Program-made: the position numbers and the translations under genes
In this document: piece by piece, positions 18,704 to 27,358 of the stretch
How the letters are laid out: each line of letters begins with the position of its first letter
Numbering within the stretch: the stretch's first letter is position 1
The notes under the pieces: generated by a model
Seen by the model: the letters and a program-made list of their open reading frames with translations, nothing else
Told to the model about the DNA's origin: nothing
The model's database searches: none
Source of the DNA: an uncultured Bacteroidales bacterium
GTDB lineage: Bacteria > Bacteroidota > Bacteroidia > Bacteroidales > UBA11471
Length of the DNA stretch: 64,000 bases
NCBI GenBank assembly: GCA_947625885.1
Contig: CANQQA010000002.1
Span: forward strand, 124,001 to 188,000
Reading direction: 5' to 3'

Positions 18704-20179
18704 TTATTTCTTTTTCTTCCAGAGGTTGCTCATGTCTTCGAGGGTCTTGCCTTTGGTTTCGGGCACGAGCTTCCACACGAACAGCGCAGCCGCCACGCAG
18801 ATGATGCCGTAGAGGGCGTAGGCGAACATGTGTCCGAACTTGTCGCCCATGCCGCCCGCACTCATGTTGTACATGGGCACGAAGGTCGACGATACGATGA
18901 AGTTGAATATCCACTGGAACGCCACCGCTATGGCTACCGCCGCTCCGCGTATGGTGTTGGGGAATATCTCGGCGATAAGCACCCAGCAGATAGGTCCCCA
19001 CGAGAACATGAACGATGCCGAGTAGACCATGATGCTCAACACGGCGACGATGGCGGGCAGGTCGCACAGGTTGCTCAACGCCACGCCGAACGCTCCCACT
19101 GCCATGCCTATGGAGCCGCTGATAAGCAGGGGCTTGCGCCCGAGCTTCTCGACCGTGAACACCGCCACGAGCGTGAACGAGATATTGACGATGCCCATGA
19201 TGACGGTCTGCACCATGGGGTTGCCCATGTTCATCGACTCGAATATGCGCGGGGCAAAATAGAGCACCGCGTTGATGCCCACCGCCTGCTGGAATACCGA
19301 CAGCATGATGCCCACGAATATCACCATGACACCGTAGGTAAAGAGCCGCTCGGTCTTTTCGTCGGCAGTGGCTTTGATTTCGGCTAAAATGGTTTTGGCT
19401 TTCGCGGCGCCGTTGATGCGCGAGAGCACGGCGAGCGCGCTGTCGTCGCGCCCCGACAGGGCGAGGTAGCGCGGCGTCTCGGGCACGAAGCACACGAGCA
19501 GGGTGAACAGTCCGGCGGGCACCGCCTCGCTGACGAACATGTAGCGCCAGCCGGTGGCGATAGTCCACGCGTCCGACGAGGGCAGTACGGCGTAGATGCC
19601 TTCGGCGGTCTTCTCGATGAGCGGGTTGGTGTGGTCGCCCAGAATCATGAAATTGACGAAATAGACCACCAGCTGTCCGAAGATGATGGCGAACTGGTTC
19701 CACGACACGAGCGTGCCCCGAATGTTCGACGGAGCCACTTCGGCGATGTACATGGGGCAGATAGCCGATGCCAGCCCTACGCCTATGCCGCCGAGTACGC
19801 GGTAGAGGTTGAAGGCGATGAGCAGGTTGAAGTCGGCGTGTCCCCGCTCGAAAAAGAGAAATTCGGGATAGTACGACCCCAGCGCGGAGAGAAAGAAGAA
19901 GATGCCGGCTGCCACCAGCGACTTTTTACGTCCGAGGTTGGAGGCGAAAAGCCCGGAGAGCGCGCTGCCGATGATGCAGCCTATCAATGCGCTCGACGAG
20001 GTGAAGCCGTGCATGAAGTCGGTATAGGCGAAGTCGCTCGCCCCGATGAAGAAGGCTTGCAGCCCCTTTTCGGCTCCGGAGATGACGGCGGTGTCGTAGC
20101 CGAACAGCAGACCGCCCAATACGGCAACAAGCACAATCGAAAACAAATAGCTCTTGCTGCCCGTTTCTGTTTGATTCAT
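18704..20179 (-). CDS. xylE: Xylose-proton symporter (MFS sugar porter)
   Basis: This 491-aa integral membrane protein of the sugar-porter branch of the major facilitator superfamily has 12 predicted segments. Family motifs are clear: GGLLFGYDTAVISG near residue 20, the loop 2-3 motif NLGRKKS, VPETPRYL near residue 235, QQAVGINAVLYF near residue 295, and the C-terminal PETKGKTLED. It would import xylose with protons across the inner membrane. It is the third gene after xylB and xylA, so xylose as substrate is strongly suggested by context. Confidence 0.92.
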   Translation of the reverse strand: MNQTETGSKSYLFSIVLVAVLGGLLFGYDTAVISGAEKGLQAFFIGASDFAYTDFMHGFTSSSALIGCIIGSALSGLFASNLGRKKSLVAAGIFFFLSALGSYYPEFLFFERGHADFNLLIAFNLYRVLGGIGVGLASAICPMYIAEVAPSNIRGTLVSWNQFAIIFGQLVVYFVNFMILGDHTNPLIEKTAEGIYAVLPSSDAWTIATGWRYMFVSEAVPAGLFTLLVCFVPETPRYLALSGRDDSALAVLSRINGAAKAKTILAEIKATADEKTERLFTYGVMVIFVGIMLSVFQQAVGINAVLYFAPRIFESMNMGNPMVQTVIMGIVNISFTLVAVFTVEKLGRKPLLISGSIGMAVGAFGVALSNLCDLPAIVAVLSIMVYSASFMFSWGPICWVLIAEIFPNTIRGAAVAIAVAFQWIFNFIVSSTFVPMYNMSAGGMGDKFGHMFAYALYGIICVAAALFVWKLVPETKGKTLEDMSNLWKKKK

Positions 20180-20204
20180 GGTATTATATTATTATGGTGT
20201 GAAT

Positions 20205-20241
20205 AAAAAGCATTCCCGCCCTGCGCGAGGGTCGGGAATGC
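20205..20241 (-). terminator. Hairpin with T-run between xylA and xylE
   Basis: On the minus strand, GCATTCCCG pairs with CGGGAATGC, extended inside by CCCT/AGGG, and is followed by five T residues. It sits 10 bases after the xylA stop. It resembles an intrinsic terminator that would lower xylE transcript relative to xylBA. Confidence 0.65.
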
Positions 20242-20251
20242 GTGTATCGGG

Positions 20252-21568
20252 TCAGCAGTACATATTGACGATAGCTTCGTAAAGCTCCTGCTTGCCGCTG
20301 GTCTGGGCGGGTTCGCCGTTGGCTTTGGCGTAAGCCACCACCTGTTCGAGCGTGAGTTTGCCGTTTTCGAACTCTTTGCCCTTGCCCGAGTCGAACGAAG
20401 CGTAACGCTCGGCGAGCATTTTTTTGTAGGGCGATTCGGCGAGCAGGGCAGCCGCGCTTTCGAGGGCGCGCGCCATGGCGTCCATGCCGGCGATGTGGGC
20501 GATGAAAATGTCTTCGAGGTCGGTGGAGTTGCGGCGCGTTTTGGCGTCGAAGTTGGTGCCGCCGTTGCCGAGACCGCCGTTGCGAATGATTTGCATCATG
20601 GCTTGCGTGAGCTCGTAGTTGTCGATGGGGAACTGGTCGGTGTCCCAGCCGTTCTGGTAGTCGCCGCGGTTGGCGTCGATAGAGCCGAGCATGCCGTTAT
20701 CCACAGCCACAGCCAGCTCGTGTTCGAAAGTGTGCCCCGCCAGCGTGGCGTGGTTGACTTCGATATTTACCTTGAAATCTTTTTCCAGTCCGTGCGCTTT
20801 GAGGAATCCGATGACCGTTTCGGTATCGACGTCGTACTGGTGCTTGGTCGGCTCCATAGGCTTCGGCTCGATGAGGAAAGTGCCCTTGAAGCCTTTGGCG
20901 CGGGCGTAGTCGCGGGCGAGGGTGAGCATCATGGCGAGATGTTCTTTCTCGCGTTTCTGGTCGGTGTTGAGCAGCGACATATAGCCTTCGCGGCCGCCCC
21001 AGAATACGTAGTTGGAACCGCCCAGCTCGATAGTGGCGTCGATGGCGTTCTTTATCTGCACGGCAGCGCGGGCTACCACGTTGAAGTCGGGATTGGTGGC
21101 GGCGCCGTTCATGTAGCGGGCGTGTCCGAATACGTTTGCCGTGCCCCACAGCAGTTTGATGCCCGTTTCAGCCTGTTTTTTCTTGGCGTAAGCCACGATT
21201 TCCTTCATGTTGGCTTCGTACTCCTCGATGCTGCCGCCTTCGGAAATAAGGTCGACATCGTGGAAACAGTAGAACTCGATGCCGCATTTCTGCATGAACT
21301 CGAAACCGGCGTCCATTTTGTTTTTGGCGCGCTCGATAGCGGTAGCGCCTTCGTTCCACGGGAATTTCTTCGTGCCGCCGCCGAACTGGTCGCCGCCTTC
21401 GGCGCAAAGGGTGTGCCACCACGCCATGGAGAAGCGCAGCCACTCTTTCATCTTCTTGCCGGCAACTACTTTCTCTGCATCGTAGTAACGGAATGCCAGC
21501 GGGTTTTTACTCTCTTTGCCTTCAAATTTGATTTTTCCGATTTGCGGAAAATACTCTTTCGTAGCCAT
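20252..21568 (-). CDS. xylA: Xylose isomerase
   Basis: XylA (438 aa, class II length) interconverts D-xylose and D-xylulose. Visible active-site segments are [10 protein letters not shown] (catalytic His), [28 protein letters not shown] (metal and substrate Lys/Glu), and [17 protein letters not shown] with a downstream [16 protein letters not shown] metal site. It follows xylB by 25 bases on the minus strand and is separated from xylE by a hairpin. The high identity to Bacteroides-type enzymes is apparent from the motif order. Confidence 0.97.
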   Translation of the reverse strand: MATKEYFPQIGKIKFEGKESKNPLAFRYYDAEKVVAGKKMKEWLRFSMAWWHTLCAEGGDQFGGGTKKFPWNEGATAIERAKNKMDAGFEFMQKCGIEFYCFHDVDLISEGGSIEEYEANMKEIVAYAKKKQAETGIKLLWGTANVFGHARYMNGAATNPDFNVVARAAVQIKNAIDATIELGGSNYVFWGGREGYMSLLNTDQKREKEHLAMMLTLARDYARAKGFKGTFLIEPKPMEPTKHQYDVDTETVIGFLKAHGLEKDFKVNIEVNHATLAGHTFEHELAVAVDNGMLGSIDANRGDYQNGWDTDQFPIDNYELTQAMMQIIRNGGLGNGGTNFDAKTRRNSTDLEDIFIAHIAGMDAMARALESAAALLAESPYKKMLAERYASFDSGKGKEFENGKLTLEQVVAYAKANGEPAQTSGKQELYEAIVNMYC

Positions 21569-21593
21569 AATGTATATGTTTTTAATGATTCGA

Positions 21594-23081
21594 TTATTTC
21601 ATCATGTTTTCGACGATGCCTTTCCAGCGCGCATACGCCTCTTTGTAGGCGGGTATGTTCTTGCTCTCGGGCTCGATGACCTGTATCTTCTTCAACGAAG
21701 CGAATGCCTCTTCGGTCGATTTGTAGATGCCGGCGCCGATGCCCGCACCGCGCGCCGCCCCGACGGAGCCGTCGGTGTCGTAAAGCTCGATGACGGCTTC
21801 GGTAACGCCCGCCAGCGTGTCGCGGAATATCGGACTGAGGAACATATTGGCGTGCCCCGCCTTGATGGTGCGTATGTCGATGCCCATGTTTTCCATGATT
21901 TCCATGCCGTACTTGAACGAGAACACGATACCCTCTTGTGCCGCGCGCATCAGGTGGTAGCGGTCGTGGCGGTTGTAGTTCAGCCCGTGTATCGACGCGC
22001 CCGTTTCGCGGTTTTGCAGAATGCGCTCGGCGCCGTTGCCGAAGGGCACGATGCTCACGCCGTCGCAGCCGATTTCGACCTGCGAGGCGAGCAGGTTCAT
22101 GTCGGAGTAGGAAATATCGTCGGGAGCGACGTTGCGCTTGATCCACGAGTTGAGAATGCCCGTGCCGTTGATGCAGAGCAGCACGCCCAAACGGGTCTGC
22201 CCCTTCTTATGATTGACGTGCGCAAACGTATTTACGCGCGAAAGGGGGTCGTAGTTCACCGTGCCGTTGATGCCGTAGACCACGCCCGACGTGCCGGCGG
22301 TGGAGGCTATCTCGCCCGGATTGAATACGTTGAGCGACAGGGCGTTGTTCGGTTGGTCGCCGGCGCGGTAGGTAACCGGCGTGCCGGCGCTCAATCCCAG
22401 CAGGCGGGCGGCTTGCGCGTGCACCGCGCCCTGCAAGCCGAAGGTCGGCACCGTCTTGGCGATGAGGCTCTCGTCGAGCCCGTAGCAGGCGAGCAGCTCT
22501 TTCGAGAGGCACTCGTTCTTGAAATCCCAGAAAATGCCTTCGGAGAGTCCCGAAACGGTGGTGCGCACTTCGCCCGTGAGCCGCATGGCGATGTAGTCGC
22601 CGGGCAGCATGATTTTGTCGATTTTCTCGAAGACGGCAGGCTCGTTTTCCTTTATCCACGCCAGCTTCGAGGCGGTGAAGTTGCCGGGCGAATTGAGCAG
22701 GTGCTCCAAACAGAACGTCTCGCCCAGCGTGCGGAACGCCCGCTCGCCGTAGGGCACGGCGCGGCTGTCGCACCAGATAATGGCGGGACGCAGCACGTTC
22801 CGCTCTTTGTCGACCACCACCAACCCGTGCATCTGATAGGAGATGCCTATGGCTTTTATTTCCGAGCCGTCGATGCCCGACTGCGCCAGCACCGACTGTG
22901 TGGCGGCTTGCAGATTTTCCCACCAGCGTTCGGGGTCTTGCTCCGCCCAACCGGCTTTCACGGCGATGATTTCCATTTCACGCTTCGGCGCGAAATCGGA
23001 GGCGATGCACATGCCGGTGTCTGCATCGACCAACGACGCTTTTACCGACGAGCTGCCTATGTCGTATCCTAATAAATACAT
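21594..23081 (-). CDS. xylB: Xylulokinase
   Basis: This 495-aa FGGY-family sugar kinase phosphorylates D-xylulose to xylulose 5-phosphate for the pentose phosphate pathway. The N-terminal phosphate loop is [14 protein letters not shown]. The substrate segment [11 protein letters not shown] and the second nucleotide-binding segment [15 protein letters not shown] are present. The start at 23081 is chosen because the extra 17 codons upstream would overlap the promoter region and lack family similarity. A near-consensus -7 box (TATCTTTA) lies about 30 bases upstream. No xylose regulator gene is adjacent, so control must come from elsewhere. Confidence 0.93.
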   Translation of the reverse strand: MYLLGYDIGSSSVKASLVDADTGMCIASDFAPKREMEIIAVKAGWAEQDPERWWENLQAATQSVLAQSGIDGSEIKAIGISYQMHGLVVVDKERNVLRPAIIWCDSRAVPYGERAFRTLGETFCLEHLLNSPGNFTASKLAWIKENEPAVFEKIDKIMLPGDYIAMRLTGEVRTTVSGLSEGIFWDFKNECLSKELLACYGLDESLIAKTVPTFGLQGAVHAQAARLLGLSAGTPVTYRAGDQPNNALSLNVFNPGEIASTAGTSGVVYGINGTVNYDPLSRVNTFAHVNHKKGQTRLGVLLCINGTGILNSWIKRNVAPDDISYSDMNLLASQVEIGCDGVSIVPFGNGAERILQNRETGASIHGLNYNRHDRYHLMRAAQEGIVFSFKYGMEIMENMGIDIRTIKAGHANMFLSPIFRDTLAGVTEAVIELYDTDGSVGAARGAGIGAGIYKSTEEAFASLKKIQVIEPESKNIPAYKEAYARWKGIVENMMK

Positions 23082-23319
23082 AACTTTTTCAAAATTTACG
23101 TTCGAGCGGTAAAGATACATTTTCTCTTGCAATAGAAAAATAAAAAAATGTTCTTTTTTGTTTTTGAATCGGAAATAGTTGCTTATCTTCCTGTTTTATA
23201 GTTGTTTAATAATATGCCTTTGCTGTCGGTTGCGAATGGGAGGTGGATTTTTCGGGCACGGAAATTTTCCGCTTTTTACCGCTTCGTTTCGGCGCGTGAA
23301 AAATAAACCTGCCGGTAAA

Positions 23320-23351
23320 TTTGCATTTGCCGCCGCCGTATTTTATCTTTG
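23320..23351 (+). promoter_or_regulatory. Promoter of ridA
   Basis: TTTG (23320-23323), 20-bp spacer and TATCTTTG (23344-23351), an exact consensus match 30 bases before the ridA ATG. Confidence 0.85.
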
Positions 23352-23381
23352 CCGCTACATAAATTCTAAACCTTCAAAACA

Positions 23382-23759
23382 ATGAAAACAGTTATCGCAA
23401 CGAAAGCGGCTCCGGCTGCCATCGGTCCTTACAGTCAAGCCATACAGGCTGGTAATATGCTTTTTACGTCGGGTCAGATACCTATCGACCCCGCCACCTC
23501 GCAGTTTGTCGAAGGCGGCATCGCCGAACAGACCCGACAGGTGTTCGCCAACCTCAAAGCCGTGCTCACGGAAGCAGGATATACTTTCGATAACATCGTG
23601 AAAACGACTGTGTTCCTTGCCGATATGTCGCTCTTCGGCGCCATGAACGAGGTGTATGCCGCCCAATTCACCGGCGCATTTCCCGCCCGTTCGGCTGTCG
23701 CCGTCAAGGAACTGCCCAAAGGCGCGCTGGTCGAAATCGAAGTCATCGCCGTAAAATAG
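23382..23759 (+). CDS. ridA: RidA family reactive intermediate deaminase
   Basis: RidA (125 aa, full length) hydrolyses reactive enamine/imine intermediates released by PLP enzymes such as threonine dehydratase. The family signature near the C-terminus is present (FPARSAVAVKELPKGALVEIEVIA), including the substrate-carboxylate Arg in PARSA. IGPYSQAI near residue 14 and GQIPIDPATS near residue 31 are also typical. It is monocistronic, with its own promoter and a strong terminator. It protects branched-chain synthesis, but there is no linkage here to the ilv/leu genes. Confidence 0.95.
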   Translation: MKTVIATKAAPAAIGPYSQAIQAGNMLFTSGQIPIDPATSQFVEGGIAEQTRQVFANLKAVLTEAGYTFDNIVKTTVFLADMSLFGAMNEVYAAQFTGAFPARSAVAVKELPKGALVEIEVIAVK

Positions 23760-23816
23760 GAGAGGCGTTTCCTCACGGAAACCCCTCTCATCGACAAAAC
23801 TGAAAATCTCCCGTCC

Positions 23817-23849
23817 CCGCATCGTCGTAAAAAAACGATGCGGTTTTTT
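23817..23849 (+). terminator. Terminator of ridA
   Basis: A 9-bp stem CCGCATCGT / ACGATGCGG with a 9-nt loop and six T residues lies 57 bases past the ridA stop. Confidence 0.85.
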
Positions 23850-24005
23850 CACACATTTTGTGAAGAAAAAATAGTTGTAATCGCTGCAAAGATATTTATA
23901 AAATTATAAAATCGGAAATTTTGTTTGATAAAAAATGCTAAAATGAAAAATTTTTTCAGCGCAGGTATTTCAGCAGGTCTGTGGGGAAGCGGTTTTTACC
24001 GTATA

Positions 24006-24043
24006 AAAAAGAATCACGGAAACAATTCTCCGTGATTCTTTTT
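24006..24043 (-). terminator. Terminator of the small exported-protein gene
   Basis: A 15-bp stem AAAAAGAATCACGGA and its complement has an 8-nt loop. It ends in T-rich sequence on the minus strand, 15 bases past the stop at 24059. Confidence 0.8.
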
Positions 24044-24058
24044 CGATGATGCCGACAT

Positions 24059-24583
24059 CTATTCTTTTACGGCGATACGGTATGTGTCGTCTATGACAAT
24101 GTTGTGCAATCGGGTGTTTGCGGGTATCGTTACATCTTCGCCTTTCATGCACATAACACATAGAACGGGCAGACACAATGTACCGATTCCTACACCTAAA
24201 CTTACGCCTAAGGCGATTCCTCTTTTGTTTCTGCCTTCGGTGTTGTAACCGCCCATAAGACGTATGGACTGCCCGTCTACGGCGGTAGTATTCAAACAAT
24301 TCAATTTTATTTCTCCGGCTTTGCCTACGCTGCGGGCTTTTTTTACCGTAGCTTCAATGTCGACGGGCGTACCTCTGCGGATAACGACGTAATTGTTGCT
24401 GTCGTCTCTTACGTCGCTTTCCACAATAGCAGTTACGATGTCTTTTCCGTTGTGTTTGCTGTAAATGTCGGACGTCAGGCGTATTGCTACAATTTTTCCG
24501 CTCGAAAGGTTGCCTGTTGTTTGTCCTGCACTATACTGACTGATGACAGTCAGGACTACTAAAATACAAAAAAATTTTTTCAT
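24059..24583 (-). CDS. Small exported protein of unknown function
   Basis: This 174-aa protein has an N-terminal signal peptide (MKKFFCILVVLTVISQYSAG, cleavage expected before QTT). The middle is a beta-rich region with VVIRRGTPVDIEATV and KARSVGKAGEIKL. Next comes a glycine-rich hydrophobic stretch (GIALGVSLGVGIG), then a short segment with GEDVTIPANTRLHN. The pattern resembles small periplasmic proteins that set a tolerance or coating value (PVDIEATV/VTIPANT), but no family was recognised. A -7 box TATATTTG lies at 24612-24619 on the minus strand. It stands alone between terminators. Confidence 0.75.
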   Translation of the reverse strand: MKKFFCILVVLTVISQYSAGQTTGNLSSGKIVAIRLTSDIYSKHNGKDIVTAIVESDVRDDSNNYVVIRRGTPVDIEATVKKARSVGKAGEIKLNCLNTTAVDGQSIRLMGGYNTEGRNKRGIALGVSLGVGIGTLCLPVLCVMCMKGEDVTIPANTRLHNIVIDDTYRIAVKE

Positions 24584-24679
24584 CTGTTTTTGATATTAGT
24601 TAAACATGATGCAAATATAATATATAAATTAAATCATAAAAAAATTTTTCAAGAAAAAATCAGTTAAATTAATAAACGC

Positions 24680-25969
24680 TTATGGCATAAGGTATTTCAG
24701 CAGGTCGGCAACGACGAAGCTGCTCCCGCCGATGAAGATGAAATCGCGTGCGCCGCTGTCGTGCAGCGCGGTGCGGTAGGCTTCGTCCACCGTGGGGTAG
24801 GACGCCCCGCGCAGACCGTACTGTGCCGCCTTTTCGCGGACGATGTCGGCGGGCAGGGCGCGCGGTATGGAGGCTTGCGTAAAATAATATACGGCATCGG
24901 CGGGCAGCATGGCGAGCACGCCCGAAATATCCTTGTCGTTCACCATGCCCAGCACGATGCGCAGCCTCTCGCAGTCGATGCCCGCGAGTTGGCGGGAGAG
25001 GTAGGCGAATCCGCCCGTGTTGTGCCCCGTGTCGCATACGGCGCGCGGCTGCGTGTTCACCGTCTGCCACCGCCCTTGCAGACCGGTGAGCGAGGCGGCG
25101 CGGGCAAACCCTTCGCGCACGGCGTCGGGGGCGATGTCGAATCCCGTCTGCCGCAGCACGCGCAGGGCGCAGAGTATCGTTGCGGCGTTTTTCTCTTGGT
25201 ACAGTCCGCCGAGTTCGTAGTGCAGGGTGCCGTAGTCGGTGCTGTCGATGCGCCAGCCGCCGGTTGCCTCCTGCCGGCTCGCCCGCAGCACGTCGCTCTC
25301 TTCCGCGAAAACGATAGGCGCCGACATTTCGCGGGCTTTCGCCTCGAATACGCCGCGTGTTTCGTCCGTCGCTTCGCCGATGACCACCGGCACGCCTTTT
25401 TTGATGATGCCCGCTTTTTCGCGGGCGATGGCTGTCAGCGTGTTGCCCAGCAGCGCCGTGTGGTCGTAACTGATGTTGGTGATGATGCAGGCGCGGGGCG
25501 TGATGATGTTCGTGCTGTCGAGCCGTCCGCCCAGACCCGTTTCCACTACCGCGACGTCGCACCCGCAGGCGGCGAAGTAGTCGAACGCCATGGTCATGGT
25601 CAGCTCGAAAAACGACGGGTGAATATCTCGGCTCGCTTCGAGGTATTTGCCCGTGAAATCGAGCACGGCATCGCGGGTTATCATTTCGCCGTTCACCCGT
25701 ATGCGCTCGCGGAAATCGACGAGGTGCGGCGACGTGTAAAGCCCCGTTTTGTAGCCGCATTGTTGCAGAATGGCGGCAAGCGTGTGGCTTGTCGAGCCTT
25801 TTCCGTTGGTGCCTGCCACGTGTATGGTGGCGTAGCGGCGGTGGGGGTGCCCTGCGAGGCGGTCGAGGGCGAGGCTGTTGTCGAGCCCGGGTTTATAAGC
25901 TGCTTGTCCGATTTGCTGATACACAGGCAATTGTCGGTAGAGATATTCGAGCGTTTCTTCGTAGTTCAT
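24680..25969 (-). CDS. folC: Bifunctional folylpolyglutamate/dihydrofolate synthase
   Basis: FolC (429 aa) adds glutamate to dihydropteroate and then to tetrahydrofolates in the cytoplasm. The Mur-ligase-type P-loop AGTNGKGST is at residues 52-60. Other family segments are YTSPHLVDFRERIRVNG, ETGLGGRLDSTN, and the C-terminal domain CDTGHNTGGF. It begins one base after the second chromate-transporter half ends, so the three genes are one operon. The stop is followed by AT-rich sequence with no clear hairpin. Confidence 0.95.
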   Translation of the reverse strand: MNYEETLEYLYRQLPVYQQIGQAAYKPGLDNSLALDRLAGHPHRRYATIHVAGTNGKGSTSHTLAAILQQCGYKTGLYTSPHLVDFRERIRVNGEMITRDAVLDFTGKYLEASRDIHPSFFELTMTMAFDYFAACGCDVAVVETGLGGRLDSTNIITPRACIITNISYDHTALLGNTLTAIAREKAGIIKKGVPVVIGEATDETRGVFEAKAREMSAPIVFAEESDVLRASRQEATGGWRIDSTDYGTLHYELGGLYQEKNAATILCALRVLRQTGFDIAPDAVREGFARAASLTGLQGRWQTVNTQPRAVCDTGHNTGGFAYLSRQLAGIDCERLRIVLGMVNDKDISGVLAMLPADAVYYFTQASIPRALPADIVREKAAQYGLRGASYPTVDEAYRTALHDSGARDFIFIGGSSFVVADLLKYLMP

Positions 25970-25970
25970 T

Positions 25971-26519
25971 TCAGTATATCAGAAAACCGGCTATGCCGGC
26001 GAGAACAATCAACAAAATAGCATTGGCGCGGAAGAAAAAGTTGGCGACGAACACCGCCGCAAAAATGACGATGCTTGCGATGAACTGCCGGCTGTCGCCC
26101 TGCGGCGTGCCGAAATTTTCGCCGTTCATCAGCACCAGAGCCGCCGACGCGATAAGACCGATGACCGCCGGACGCAGCCCCGCGAACACGTCGGTTACGC
26201 TGCGGCTTTCGTGGTATTTCATAAAAAAGCGGAACAGTGTGAGCATGAGTATGAACGACGGCAGCACGAGTGCGAACGATGCCAGCGCCGCGCCCCACAC
26301 GCTCCCCGTCGCCGTGTAGCCGATGTATGTGGCGGAATTGATGCCGATAGGACCCGGTGTCATTTGACTGATAGCGACGATGTCGGTAAACTCCTGCGCC
26401 GTGAGCCACCCGTGCCGCAGCACCACTTCGCCCTGTATCATCGAGAGCATGGCATACCCGCCGCCGAATCCGAACACTCCGATTTTGAAAAACGAGAAAA
26501 ACAGTTGAATCCAAATCAT
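25971..26519 (-). CDS. Chromate transporter, second half
   Basis: This 182-aa membrane protein is one of two adjacent single-domain ChrA-family (CHR) proteins. The signature FGFGGGYAMLSMIQGEV is near residue 17 and MTPGPIGINSATYIGY near residue 55; five to six membrane helices follow. The ATG at 26519 overlaps the upstream half's stop by 4 bases (ATGA), so translation is coupled. Paired short CHR proteins are thought to form a heterodimer equal to long ChrA. The anion carried (chromate, sulfate or other) cannot be inferred here. Confidence 0.88.
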   Translation of the reverse strand: MIWIQLFFSFFKIGVFGFGGGYAMLSMIQGEVVLRHGWLTAQEFTDIVAISQMTPGPIGINSATYIGYTATGSVWGAALASFALVLPSFILMLTLFRFFMKYHESRSVTDVFAGLRPAVIGLIASAALVLMNGENFGTPQGDSRQFIASIVIFAAVFVANFFFRANAILLIVLAGIAGFLIY

Positions 26520-27061
26520 TGCGCACCCCGCTTTCTTTTTATCGTGCCGTAGAGCCAACCGCCCGCACCGGCGGCGAGCACCACCCATATCGGCGAAAAC
26601 CCGAACAGCCACACCACTAAAGCCGCCGCTATGGGAATCCACACGTTGTAACGGTTCACCCGCGCCGCCTTGCCGAGTTTGAACACCGGCGCGGCAATCA
26701 GCGCCACCACCGCCGGACGTATGCCCTTGAATATGCGTTCCACCGTTTCATTCTCCTTGAAGCGGGCGAAAAACATCGCGATGAGCAGTATGATGACGAA
26801 CGACGGCAGCACCGTGCCCAGCGCGGCGACCACCGCCCCCGCAAACCCTTTGATGCGGTAGCCCGTAACGATGGAAACATTCACAGCTAAAATGCCCGGA
26901 GCCGATTGCGAAAGGGCAAGTATATCGACGAACTCGCTGTCGGCTATCCATTTCCGTTTGGCTACCAAAGCCTCTTCCATGACAGGCACCATGGCATATC
27001 CGCCGCCTATGGTGAACAGCCCGATTTTGAAAAACGTCCAGAAAAGTCGTAAAAAAATCAT
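26516..27061 (-). CDS. Chromate transporter, first half
   Basis: This 181-aa CHR-family protein starts [24 protein letters not shown]. The frame is open for 39 codons further upstream, but that part is promoter sequence: a -7 box TACCTTTG lies at 27176-27183 on the minus strand, and the family start is the ATG at 27061. It has [19 protein letters not shown], the counterpart of the PGP motif in its partner, and five to six predicted helices. It is first in the chr-chr-folC operon and overlaps its partner by 4 bases. Confidence 0.88.
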   Translation of the reverse strand: MIFLRLFWTFFKIGLFTIGGGYAMVPVMEEALVAKRKWIADSEFVDILALSQSAPGILAVNVSIVTGYRIKGFAGAVVAALGTVLPSFVIILLIAMFFARFKENETVERIFKGIRPAVVALIAAPVFKLGKAARVNRYNVWIPIAAALVVWLFGFSPIWVVLAAGAGGWLYGTIKRKRGAQ

Positions 27062-27203
27062 TTCCGAAAAAATGCCGGTAACTTTGTAAAATTCGTAACG
27101 CAGGCAAAACGAAAAAGTTTCTGCCTGCCGTCCGCCTTTTGCTGCCGTCCGCGAGCCGTGCCGCAAAAGTGCAGGCAAAGGTAGAACAAAAATTCCGAAA
27201 CAA

Positions 27204-27235
27204 TTTGAAGATACCGAAAAAACATATTACCTTTG
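27204..27235 (+). promoter_or_regulatory. Promoter of tRNA-Ser
   Basis: TTTG (27204-27207), 20-bp spacer, TACCTTTG (27228-27235). It lies 23 bases before the mature tRNA and may also serve the lipoprotein gene that starts 15 bases after the tRNA. Confidence 0.8.
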
Positions 27236-27258
27236 TCGCAACTTTCGGAAACGATAGA

Positions 27259-27344
<86 letters not shown>

Positions 27345-27358
27345 TTAAATTAATATTT

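Noticed and set aside
21516-23072. A 518-codon open frame opposite xylB
   Set aside because: The xylB and xylA reading on the minus strand is certain from motifs. The antisense frame has no recognisable domain or promoter.
23887-23894. A TATCTTTG-like -7 box on the minus strand facing back into ridA
   Set aside because: No -33 element at the right distance and no minus-strand gene downstream. It would only give antisense RNA through a terminator.
23940-24000. Short minus-strand frame ending in a DLLKYLR tail, sharing 16 bases with the folC 3' end
   Set aside because: The shared bases encode the DLLKYL tail by chance or as a tiny remnant. The frame overlaps a terminator and has no start or domain.
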